From NCBI GenBank assembly GCA_947653315.1, contig CANTGP010000099.1, positions 1 through 9,098 of the forward strand: a DNA stretch of 9,098 nt. Reading direction: 5' to 3'. The stretch is from an uncultured Lachnospiraceae bacterium. GTDB lineage: Bacteria > Bacillota > Clostridia > Lachnospirales > Lachnospiraceae. Position 1 is the first letter of the stretch. The number at the start of each line of letters is the position of its first letter. The notes beneath the pieces were generated by a model. The model ran no database searches. It saw nothing but the letters and a program-made list of their open reading frames with translations, and was not told where the DNA came from. Made by a program: the position numbers and the translations under genes. Below are positions 1 to 6,588 of the stretch, one piece after another.

Positions 1-95
1 TCCACCGGACGTTATCCGGCATCCTGCCCTGCGAAGCCCGGACTTTCCTCACCTGCGGTTTCCCGCAGCCGCGATCATTTATCCTACTTAGTATT
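1..95 (-). ncRNA. rnpB: RNase P RNA, 5' part (cut by window edge)
   Basis: This is the catalytic RNA of ribonuclease P, which removes 5' leaders from tRNA precursors. Read on the minus strand, positions 50-40 give GAGGAAAGTCC, the near-universal 5' strand of helix P4. It is followed by GGGCTTCG and then GGGCAGG-ATGCC and a GGATAACGTCC hairpin, the arrangement seen in type A bacterial RNase P RNA. Just upstream, 68-53 form a clean hairpin (CTGCGG-GAAA-CCGCAG) where P3 is expected. The mature 5' end is placed at about 88-97 by analogy and cannot be fixed, because its P1 pairing partner lies beyond the window. The gene starts roughly 35-40 bases after the kinase stop codon. No convincing promoter was found, so any rnpB promoter probably overlaps the end of that gene. 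The identification is firm; only the ends are uncertain. Confidence 0.93.
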
Positions 96-129
96 CTTTG
101 CCGGGAAGAAGGATTTCCGTCCCCATGCG

Positions 130-1785
130 CTATACATGGAAACAGCTTCCGCCCACGAACTCCCTGCATATGGAGTTCTTCGGAAGGTCGTCACTGCTGA
201 CCCCCACAAAATATTCCAAAAACTTTAAAAGCCTTTTTGCCTCATAATACTCCGGTTCCCCTTTATTAATCCCGAACAATAACGGCTCCGCATACTGCTT
301 TAAGACCGCCAGTTCGTAAATCAGCACGGAATTAAACATGGCATCCGCGCTTTCCTGGAACGGGAAAATGTACTTTTCCTCCCCCTTCCTTACGGAAGAC
401 CACATTCCGATGGTCCTTTGGGCGCTGGCGCCCCTCGTCCTGGCATCCCGCACCATCCGGCGCAGCAGCCTGCCGTCCGTGGTGGGAATCCGGTTATGTT
501 CGTCGATGTTGATGCTGGTGAGCGCGCTGATGTATATTTTATACTTGCTGTCGTTTGGCAGGGCATAGGAAGTGGCGTCATTCAGTCCGTGAATCCCCTC
601 GATGACAAGCACATCCTCCGGTCCCAGCGTCTTATAATTCCCCCGGTATTCCCTTGTTCCCGTCTTAAAATTAAAGCTGGGAAGCTCCACCGTCTTTCCC
701 TCCAACAGCTCCGTCATGTCCTTATTGAACTGTTTCAGGTCAATGGCCTCCAGGCATTCAAAATTGTATTCGCCGTTTTCATCCCTGGGCGTATCCTGCC
801 GGTTGACGAAATAATCGTCCAAAGCGATGGGATGGGGCGTCAGCCCATACGTGCGCAGTTGGATGGACAGCCGGTGGGAAAACGTGGTTTTCCCCGAAGA
901 AGAAGGTCCCGCAATCATGACGAATTTCACGCCGCCCCTGTTTACGATATCTTCCGCGATTTCCCCGATCCGCCGCTCCTGCAGCGCTTCCTGCACCAAT
1001 ATCATATCGTTAAAATTGCCCTGGCAGATTTTGTCGTTCAAATCCCCCACGGTATCAATCCCCATCATTCTACCCCATGCGTCGGATTTTTTCAAGGTTT
1101 GGAACAATTTTTCCCGCGGCTCCATCACCGGCAGCTTATTCGGCGCCTGCTGTTCCGGCAGAAGAAGCATCAACCCGTCCTCATACGCCATGACCTCGAA
1201 ATATTTTATATACCCCGTGCTGGGCAGCATATAACCGTAATAATAGTCATAATAACCGTCCAGGCAGTAAATATTGACATAGGAACTCCTCCGGTAACGG
1301 AACAGCTTTTCCTTATCCTTCATCTTCTGCCTGCGGAAAAGCTCCATGGCTTCCTGCATCGGGTAGGATTTCTTTACTACCGGCAGGTCCGCGTCCACCA
1401 GTTCCCGCATCCTTTGGTTCAGGCTGCGGATAAACGCATCATCCAAATCCACATCCCCCTTGACACTGCAATAATAGCCGGGACCGATGGCAAATTCCAC
1501 TTTCACCTTTTCCAGCTTATCCGCCCCTGCCACGTCCCGCAGCGCCTTAATCAGCAGCATAATTGCGCTCCGCACGTAAGTCTTATGACCCACGGAATCC
1601 CGCATTGTAAAAAAAGAAACCTCGCAGTCCTTCTTTACTTTCTTAAACAGTTCCCTGATTTTCCCGTTGGAGGAAACCAGCGCAATCGTATTGTCATACT
1701 GCGGCTGGTACTCCTTCACGATGGTTTCATAGGTAGTCCCTTCCCCATACTGCTTTTCCCTGCCGTCAATCGTTACCGTTACCAT
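130..1785 (-). CDS. TGS/ThrRS-like domain fused to uridine-kinase-like P-loop kinase
   Basis: 551-aa two-part protein. Residues about 1-60 look like a TGS domain, and about 65-215 resemble the second N-terminal (editing) domain of threonyl-tRNA synthetase, with a recognisable PSTGYIKYF segment near 188-196. Residues about 285-500 form a P-loop kinase of the uridine kinase/phosphoribulokinase family: Walker A GPSSSGKTT at 293-301, a substrate-side ALDDYFVNR at 321-329 and a hydrophobic strand VLVIEGIHGL at 392-401. Proteins of this build are usually annotated as nucleoside kinase; phosphorylation of uridine or a related substrate is inferred from the family. The editing-domain histidines appear to be missing (see findings). 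The ATG start is supported by GGAAGG four bases upstream and AAGGAGG thirteen bases upstream. The gene follows the Nif3-like gene by 69 bases, probably in the same transcript, and ends in TAG just before rnpB. No signal peptide is seen, so it should be cytosolic. Confidence 0.9.
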   Translation of the reverse strand: MVTVTIDGREKQYGEGTTYETIVKEYQPQYDNTIALVSSNGKIRELFKKVKKDCEVSFFTMRDSVGHKTYVRSAIMLLIKALRDVAGADKLEKVKVEFAIGPGYYCSVKGDVDLDDAFIRSLNQRMRELVDADLPVVKKSYPMQEAMELFRRQKMKDKEKLFRYRRSSYVNIYCLDGYYDYYYGYMLPSTGYIKYFEVMAYEDGLMLLLPEQQAPNKLPVMEPREKLFQTLKKSDAWGRMMGIDTVGDLNDKICQGNFNDMILVQEALQERRIGEIAEDIVNRGGVKFVMIAGPSSSGKTTFSHRLSIQLRTYGLTPHPIALDDYFVNRQDTPRDENGEYNFECLEAIDLKQFNKDMTELLEGKTVELPSFNFKTGTREYRGNYKTLGPEDVLVIEGIHGLNDATSYALPNDSKYKIYISALTSINIDEHNRIPTTDGRLLRRMVRDARTRGASAQRTIGMWSSVRKGEEKYIFPFQESADAMFNSVLIYELAVLKQYAEPLLFGINKGEPEYYEAKRLLKFLEYFVGVSSDDLPKNSICREFVGGSCFHV

Positions 1786-1854
1786 AGTACCTTCCCTGCC
1801 TCCTTTTTACGAACCTTCCACACCTGTCGGCGCGCCCTGCTGCCTGCCTTTCCC

Positions 1855-2658
1855 CTATACCATCACCCAAAAAGGATTTTTCTCTTTTGCCGCGAACACC
1901 TCTAACCCCGGAAATTCCCCTTTTAAATATTCCACCATATACGGCACGAAAAGTTTCTCGATTCCGTAATGTCCCGCATCGATGACCGTAAGCCCCTGTG
2001 CCATCGCATCCAATCCCTCATGATGCTCGATATCCCCTGTCACAAGTACATCCACGCCTGCCGCAACGGCCGGTTTTATCATGGATTTGCCGGAACCGGG
2101 GGATATGGCGGCACGCTCCAAAACGGTATCCGCATCCCCGTAGATTTTCACGCTTTCCAAACAAAATACCTCTTTCACGTAAGAAGCGCACTCCCTTAAC
2201 GTCATCGGACGGGGCAGTTTCCCGTATCTGCCGATGCCCTCCTTTGCTCCCGCATCCTCGTAAGTGACATCCAACACCTGCCGCTCCTGTATCCGCATTT
2301 TCCCGGCAGCCGCATCCGCCATGCCCATGACGTCAAAATTCGTATGCATGGCATAATAACTGATATCGTTTTGCAGCAGTTTCACAATCCGGCGTCCGGT
2401 GAAATCATCGGTATTCACCCTTTTTACGGCGGAAAAAATGAGCGGATGGTGGGTCAGAAGCAAACCGGCGCCTTCTGCCGCCGCTTCCTCCACGACCCCG
2501 TCCGTGGCATCCAGCGCAACGCAAACTTTTCCCACCGTCTTATCCCGCCTGCCTGCCAAAAGCCCCACATTGTCCCAGCTTTCCGCAAAAACAGGGGGGG
2601 ACAGCCGTTCCAGGCTTTCGATAATAACGCCGCACGACACGTTTTTTTCCTCATTCAT
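1855..2658 (-). CDS. Nif3-like dinuclear metal centre protein
   Basis: 267-aa protein of the Nif3/YbgI/YqfO family, often labelled GTP cyclohydrolase I type 2 homolog, whose cellular role is not firmly settled. The metal-binding signatures are visible: ESWDNVGLL at 26-34, THHPL at 69-73, HTNFD at 105-109, GDIEHH at 208-213 and DAGHYGIE at 227-234. These supply the histidines and acidic residues that hold two metal ions in known structures. The length matches the short form; the PII-like insertion of the longer Bacillus-type proteins is absent. An upstream in-frame ATG at 2820 would add 54 residues overlapping trmK. I reject it because the ATG at 2658 has a textbook AAGGAGG eight bases upstream and the family N-terminus begins there. 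It lies 28 bases after trmK, a pairing common in Firmicutes, so the two are probably co-transcribed. Confidence 0.93.
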   Translation of the reverse strand: MNEEKNVSCGVIIESLERLSPPVFAESWDNVGLLAGRRDKTVGKVCVALDATDGVVEEAAAEGAGLLLTHHPLIFSAVKRVNTDDFTGRRIVKLLQNDISYYAMHTNFDVMGMADAAAGKMRIQERQVLDVTYEDAGAKEGIGRYGKLPRPMTLRECASYVKEVFCLESVKIYGDADTVLERAAISPGSGKSMIKPAVAAGVDVLVTGDIEHHEGLDAMAQGLTVIDAGHYGIEKLFVPYMVEYLKGEFPGLEVFAAKEKNPFWVMV

Positions 2659-2666
2659 GCCGTCTT

Positions 2667-2673
2667 CCTCCTT
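2667..2673 (-). promoter_or_regulatory. Ribosome binding site fixing the Nif3-like start
   Basis: AAGGAGG on the minus strand, eight bases before the ATG at 2658. It decides between the 267-aa form and a longer form overlapping trmK. Confidence 0.8.
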
Positions 2674-2686
2674 ATCCCCGGTTCCG

Positions 2687-3484
2687 TCACATTGCCGGGA
2701 AACAGGAAAGCGCCGTTTGGGCATCCCGCAGCCGTTCCATGATTTCCTGTTTCCTGGTCTCCTGTCCGTTCCCGTTTTTTTCCAAATTTTCGAGTATCTG
2801 TCTGCAAATGCCGGTCTCACGTTCCAAATATTCCTTTAATACCGGATGTTTCCTGCGCAGCAATACCGGACCGTATTTATCTTCCAGCCCATGGCGCGTC
2901 CCGGCTTGCGCTCCGTCCGCCATATGGGCGTCCGTCCGTCCGTCCGGCTTCAGGCGGTTCCCCGCCAAAACGCGCATCATCGGATAGTATTTGCCGTCTT
3001 CCGCCACCATATTCTCGTCCGCAATCACATATCCCGTTTGGCGCAGGTATTTGCGCACATACGCTAAATCAGACTGCGGCTGCAGAATCAGTTCTTTTAT
3101 TCCGTTTATTCCGGCGCATTCCGCCGTTCCCGCAAGTTTTTCCCTGCCTTCTTCCAAAATTTTTACCACCAGCCGTCCGCCCATTCCGGCACAGACCAGC
3201 GTATCCGCTTCCCCTGCCTGCAGGGCCAAAAGCCCGTCGGACAGCCTTGTCTCTATGTAGTCGGACAGCCTGTATTCTGCCACATGTCCCCGCGCCGCCG
3301 CCAGCGGTCCTTCGTTAATATCCATGGCTATGACATGCGGACTGATGCCGTTTAACACGAGGTAAACCGGCACAAATCCGTGGTCGCATCCCACATCGCA
3401 CACCGTATTTCCCTTTGTCACCATGGCTGCCACCGCCGTCAGCCGTTTTGATAACTTCACTTTTTCCCCGGTCTCCATGGGCAT
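2687..3484 (-). CDS. trmK: tRNA (adenine-22 N1) methyltransferase TrmK
   Basis: 265-aa class I SAM-dependent methyltransferase that by family methylates A22 in the tRNA D-loop. The SAM-binding motif I is DVGCDHG at 30-36, the acidic end of strand 2 is MDINEGP at 54-60, and the active-site region AGMGG at 99-103 is followed by LQPQSD at 134-139. EDGKYYP (162-168) and YGPVLL (204-209) are further family signatures. A C-terminal helical segment (about 215-255), typical of TrmK, follows. The protein is somewhat longer than usual because of a low-complexity insertion at about 178-202, part of which is encoded by a (TCCG)4 tract. The first ATG lies directly after the rpoD TGA, with a second in-frame ATG at 3478. 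No strong ribosome binding site precedes either, which favours translation coupled to termination of rpoD. Confidence 0.92.
   Translation of the reverse strand: MPMETGEKVKLSKRLTAVAAMVTKGNTVCDVGCDHGFVPVYLVLNGISPHVIAMDINEGPLAAARGHVAEYRLSDYIETRLSDGLLALQAGEADTLVCAGMGGRLVVKILEEGREKLAGTAECAGINGIKELILQPQSDLAYVRKYLRQTGYVIADENMVAEDGKYYPMMRVLAGNRLKPDGRTDAHMADGAQAGTRHGLEDKYGPVLLRRKHPVLKEYLERETGICRQILENLEKNGNGQETRKQEIMERLRDAQTALSCFPAM
2930..2947. repeat. Tetranucleotide microsatellite (TCCG)4 inside trmK
   Basis: Four uninterrupted TCCG units (2931-2946) with a matching G on each side, read as CGGA units on the coding strand. They encode part of a PDGRTDA segment in the variable insertion of TrmK. Gain or loss of one unit would shift the reading frame upstream of the conserved YGPVLL motif and the C-terminal helical domain. 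Confidence 0.85.
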
Positions 3485-4609
3485 TCAATCCAAATAATCC
3501 TTTAACTTGCGGCTTCTGCTGGGATGGCGCAGTTTCCGCAGCGCTTTCGCTTCAATCTGGCGGATACGTTCACGGGTTACGTTAAATTCCTTGCCCACTT
3601 CTTCCAGCGTCCGCGCCCTTCCGTCGTCCAGCCCGAAGCGCAGGCGCAGCACCTTCTGCTCCCTGTCAGTCAGCGTACTGAGCACTTCCACCAACTGTTC
3701 TTTTAACAGGGTAAACGCCGCCGCATCCGCCGGTACCGGTACGTTGTCGTCCTGGATGAAATCGCCCAAATGGCTGTCTTCCTCCTCGCCGATTGGGGTC
3801 TCCAAAGAAACCGGCTCCTGGGAAATTTTAAGGATTTCCCGGACACGGTCCACGGGCATGTTCATTTCTTCCGCAATTTCCTCCGGGGTAGGTTCCCGCC
3901 CAAGCTCCTGCAACAACTGCCTGCTCACGCGGATTAATTTATTGATCGTTTCTACCATATGCACGGGAATGCGGATGGTTCTCGCCTGGTCCGCAATGGC
4001 GCGGGTAATCGCCTGACGAATCCACCATGTGGCATAAGTGGAGAATTTATAGCCCTTGCGGTAATCGAATTTTTCCACCGCCTTAATCAATCCGAGATTT
4101 CCTTCCTGGATTAAATCAAGAAAAAGCATACCGCGCCCCACATATCTCTTGGCAATGCTGACCACCAAACGCAAATTGGCCTCCGCCAAACGCTTTTTGG
4201 CTTCCTCGTCGCCCATTTCCATCTTTTTTGCCAGCTCGATTTCCTCCTCGGCGGAAAGCAACGGTACCTTGCCGATTTCCTTCAGGTACATCCTCACCGG
4301 GTCCTCGATGCTAATTCCGTCCGGCACGGACAGGTCGATGTTCTCCACATCCACTTCGTCTTCTTCCGTCAGGATAATTTCCTCGTCGTCCACCTCGTCT
4401 TCTTCCGTAATGCGCAGGACATCCACGTTATTCTGTTCCAAAGTTTCCAAAATCCTGTCGAACTGTTCCTCTTCCAAGGTAAATTCCGTGAAAAAGTCGC
4501 TGATTTCCTGATACTCCAGAACATTCTTTTTCTTTTTAGCAGCGTTTAAAAGTTCTTTTAACCGTTCTTCAAACTTTGCCTGTGTGTTTTCATCCATTTT
4601 GGGTTCCAT
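3485..4609 (-). CDS. rpoD: Primary RNA polymerase sigma factor RpoD (SigA)
   Basis: Housekeeping sigma-70 factor that directs RNA polymerase to most promoters. With the start at 4609 it has 374 residues. Region 1.1-like sequence spans about 5-66, followed by an acidic linker (68-93) and region 1.2 ([11 protein letters not shown]). Region 2 (about 140-218) contains the DNA-melting [13 protein letters not shown] at 189-201. Region 3 is about 219-300, and region 4 about 311-374 contains the -35-binding helix-turn-helix with [20 protein letters not shown]. This is a complete group 1 sigma of the short clostridial type. Start choice is uncertain: ATG codons at 4639 (overlapping the dnaG stop), 4609 and 4597 are all in frame. 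The AGGAAGG sequence abuts 4609 and is twelve bases before 4597. Homologues start near the latter two, so the 4639 form is least likely. Transcription probably comes from upstream of dnaG; no separate promoter was recognised. Confidence 0.97.
   Translation of the reverse strand: MEPKMDENTQAKFEERLKELLNAAKKKKNVLEYQEISDFFTEFTLEEEQFDRILETLEQNNVDVLRITEEDEVDDEEIILTEEDEVDVENIDLSVPDGISIEDPVRMYLKEIGKVPLLSAEEEIELAKKMEMGDEEAKKRLAEANLRLVVSIAKRYVGRGMLFLDLIQEGNLGLIKAVEKFDYRKGYKFSTYATWWIRQAITRAIADQARTIRIPVHMVETINKLIRVSRQLLQELGREPTPEEIAEEMNMPVDRVREILKISQEPVSLETPIGEEEDSHLGDFIQDDNVPVPADAAAFTLLKEQLVEVLSTLTDREQKVLRLRFGLDDGRARTLEEVGKEFNVTRERIRQIEAKALRKLRHPSRSRKLKDYLD
4331..4408 (-). repeat. 39-bp imperfect tandem duplication in the rpoD acidic linker
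   Basis: Two adjacent 39-bp units (4408-4370 and 4369-4331) encode the related 13-residue acidic segments [13 protein letters not shown] and [13 protein letters not shown]. They lie between the region 1.1-like part and region 1.2. The first seven residues are identical while the DNA differs at a few positions, which suggests an old internal duplication. Confidence 0.75.
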
Positions 4610-4635
4610 CCTTCCTAAATGTAGTAGTAGTATTA

Positions 4636-6414
4636 TCATTCATCCAAAGAAATATGCGTTTTGCTAAGTTCTTCCAATGCTTTTTTTCCCGCAATTACCT
4701 GATTTACGGCATTTATCTCCGCACCCATCCGTCCGGAATAATATTCATAACTGTTCTTTTTCACCGTATATATGATATCATGGAGCGCCTTTTCCCTCTC
4801 CTGCTTCGTCTTAAGCTCGGTGAGTTTCGTATTAAAAAGCGCCGCCGCTTCCCGCTGTTCTTCCTCGTCCGCAAACATGCTGATGATTGACGCAGGCTGG
4901 TATTCCCCTTTGGAAAGCCCTTCAAAGAGCCTGTCCGCCACCTTCCGGTAAAGCTCCTCGGTGAAATCCTCCGGCGTAATGTATTTCGCAATCTTCGGGT
5001 ACAGCGACGGTTCCTCCGTAAGCCACGTAATCAACAAACGCTGGGATTTTTTCCTGTTTTCCTCCGGCGTGTTCTTTTTGGCAGCAATCCCCGACTTCGG
5101 GCGCACAACCGGAGAGGCGAATCCTGTCTGCGCGGCATAGGAAACCACCAGCTTCCTCAGATTTTCCAAACCGATATGGTAACGTTCGGCTACCGCCTGT
5201 ACGTAATTTTCCCGCTCCACGTCCTCGGAAAACCCGCACAGCTTCTTGGCGATTTCCCGATGGAAGCCTGTCTTGGATTCCGGGTCCGTCAAGTCATACT
5301 CCCTCTCCAGCATGCGCAGTTCAAAGAAAAAGCTGTTTTCCGCCCGGTCCATCCGTTCCTGGAACGCCTCCGCCCCAAGGTTTTTCACAAATTCATCGGG
5401 ATCTTTGTACGGCTCCATACGGATGACTTTCCCGCTAAGCCCCGCTTCCTTTAAAATCCCGATGGCACGCAGCGCCGCCTTCACTCCCGCACCGTCACTG
5501 TCATAGGCGAGCAGTACTTCCTTCACATACCGTTTTAACAGGTTCGCCTGCCCGGAAGTAAACGATGTTCCAAGCGAAGCCACCGCCTGCGTAAAACCTG
5601 CCTGGTGCATGGCGATCACATCCATGTATCCTTCGCAGAGGATCACGTTATTTTTCCTCGATGTCCTTGCAAAATTTAACCCGTACAGGTTCCGGCTTTT
5701 ATCAAACACCATGGTTTCCGGCGAATTTAAGTATTTCGGCTTGGCGTCCCCCATGACGCGCCCGCCGAATCCGATCACCCGGTGGTTGATATCTTGGATG
5801 GGAAACATGACGCGGTTCCAAAACTTATCATGCATCCCGTATTTTTCATCAAAACCGGCAAGTCCCGCTTCCTGTACCAGTTCGTCCCGATATCCCTTAG
5901 AGCGCAGGTATTGCACCAAACTGCTGCCGGACATACCGGCAAACCCGAGCCCGAACTTCTGCATGGTTTCCTTTCCCAAAGCCCGTCCTTCCAAATACCG
6001 GTAGCCCTTCTCTCCCTGCGGGGAGCGCAGCAGGTAATAATAATATTTCGCCGCCTCCTTATTAACTTCCAAAAGACGGCTCCTGTGCCCTTCCTTCTTC
6101 TGCACTTCTTCGGAATATTCCATTTCCGGCAGGTTCACCCCCGCCCTGTCCGCCAGCATCTTCACCGCCTCGGCAAAGGAATAATTTTCATAATTCATAA
6201 TAAACGTAAACACATTCCCCCCCGCCCCGCAGCCAAAACAGTAATACATCTGTTTCCCGCCGGAAACGGAAAACGAGGGAGATTTTTCATTATGAAAGGG
6301 ACACAACCCAAAATGGTTTGCGCCCTTTTTCTGCAAACGGACATAACCGGAAATCACATCTACTATATCATTTTTCATCCGCACTTCTTCCACTAACTCG
6401 TCAGGATAGTACAT
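4636..6414 (-). CDS. dnaG: DNA primase DnaG
   Basis: 592-aa replicative primase that makes RNA primers at the replication fork together with the DnaB-type helicase. The N-terminal CHC2 zinc-binding domain has C38, H41, C59 and C62. The catalytic core (about 120-350) includes the RVMFPI segment and a TOPRIM fold with the acidic metal-binding residues in [10 protein letters not shown] (E261) and AYDSDGAG (D305, D307), plus KDPDEF at 337-342. A charged linker near 440-460 leads to a helical C-terminal helicase-interaction domain. Length and domain order are normal and the gene is intact. GGAAGG lies five bases before the ATG. Its TGA is followed directly by the rpoD leader, consistent with the classic dnaG-rpoD macromolecular-synthesis operon. 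The 24-bp repeat array lies upstream. Confidence 0.97.
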   Translation of the reverse strand: MYYPDELVEEVRMKNDIVDVISGYVRLQKKGANHFGLCPFHNEKSPSFSVSGGKQMYYCFGCGAGGNVFTFIMNYENYSFAEAVKMLADRAGVNLPEMEYSEEVQKKEGHRSRLLEVNKEAAKYYYYLLRSPQGEKGYRYLEGRALGKETMQKFGLGFAGMSGSSLVQYLRSKGYRDELVQEAGLAGFDEKYGMHDKFWNRVMFPIQDINHRVIGFGGRVMGDAKPKYLNSPETMVFDKSRNLYGLNFARTSRKNNVILCEGYMDVIAMHQAGFTQAVASLGTSFTSGQANLLKRYVKEVLLAYDSDGAGVKAALRAIGILKEAGLSGKVIRMEPYKDPDEFVKNLGAEAFQERMDRAENSFFFELRMLEREYDLTDPESKTGFHREIAKKLCGFSEDVERENYVQAVAERYHIGLENLRKLVVSYAAQTGFASPVVRPKSGIAAKKNTPEENRKKSQRLLITWLTEEPSLYPKIAKYITPEDFTEELYRKVADRLFEGLSKGEYQPASIISMFADEEEQREAAALFNTKLTELKTKQEREKALHDIIYTVKKNSYEYYSGRMGAEINAVNQVIAGKKALEELSKTHISLDE

Positions 6415-6437
6415 GCTTTCCTTCCTTCTTCTATAAA

Positions 6438-6443
6438 ATTATA
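6438..6443 (-). promoter_or_regulatory. Candidate -10 box of the dnaG-rpoD operon
   Basis: A perfect TATAAT on the minus strand, 23 bases before the dnaG ATG, in an AT-rich stretch (TTATATATAATTTTATAG). The best -35 candidate is AAGACA at 6464-6459, only 15 bases upstream, so the -35 is weak. Transcription would start near 6431, just ahead of the ribosome binding site. Its location between the repeat array and dnaG fits a promoter for the operon. Confidence 0.45.
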
Positions 6444-6468
6444 TATAATAAAACCACCTGTCTTTTAA

Positions 6469-6588
6469 CGGAAAACCCGCCAATTTTTTCGACAGAACAG
6501 CCGCCAATTTTTTCGACAAAACAGCCGCCGATCTTTTCGACGGAAAACCCGCCAGGTTTTTCGACGGAAAAACCGCTAGGTTTTTCTG
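6469..6588. repeat. Five 24-bp tandem repeats between dgt and dnaG
   Basis: Exactly five 24-bp units (6469-6492, 6493-6516, 6517-6540, 6541-6564, 6565-6588) fill 120 bp and stop at the last base before the dgt stop codon. On the plus strand each starts CRRAAMA, has a CCGCYA/CCGCCR core and ends in a T-rich run plus CGA. Neighbouring units differ at about two to eight positions; units 1 and 4 differ only by AA versus GG. Each is an imperfect inverted repeat. In the dgt-proximal unit GAAAAACC-TAGC-GGTTTTTC (minus strand) is perfect, so the array could fold into serial weak hairpins just behind dgt. Because the unit is a multiple of three, it leaves reading frames open on both strands, including an octapeptide repeat on the plus strand (TENPPIFS and variants). 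Confidence 0.93.
6567..6586 (-). terminator. Weak hairpin directly behind dgt
   Basis: Minus-strand GAAAAACC-TAGC-GGTTTTTC is a perfect 8-bp stem with a 4-base loop, starting two bases after the dgt stop codon. The stem is AT-rich and the Ts belong to the stem rather than a separate tail, so it would be at best an inefficient terminator or a 3'-end stabiliser. It lies within the last unit of the 24-bp repeat array. Confidence 0.3.

Noticed and set aside
418..1905. Long plus-strand open frame (495 codons)
   Set aside because: It lies antisense to the TGS/uridine-kinase-like gene, which has clear family motifs and a ribosome binding site. The plus-strand translation is rich in H, P, R and L with no domain, as expected of an antisense shadow.
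2659..2820. 54-residue N-terminal extension of the Nif3-like protein
   Set aside because: It overlaps trmK in another frame, has no family similarity, and the ATG at 2658 has an ideal AAGGAGG.
4610..4639. Ten-residue hydrophobic N-terminal extension of RpoD
   Set aside because: It starts inside the dnaG stop, lacks a ribosome binding site and reads [10 protein letters not shown], unlike any sigma N-terminus; AGGAAGG lies just before 4609.
6469..6588. CRISPR array
   Set aside because: The units are head-to-tail with no unique spacers of the usual length, and no cas genes are nearby; it is a simple tandem repeat.
6469..6588. Iterons of a replication origin, suggested by repeats next to dnaG
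   Set aside because: No Rep gene, no DnaA-box pattern and no partition genes are present; the context is a chromosomal housekeeping operon.
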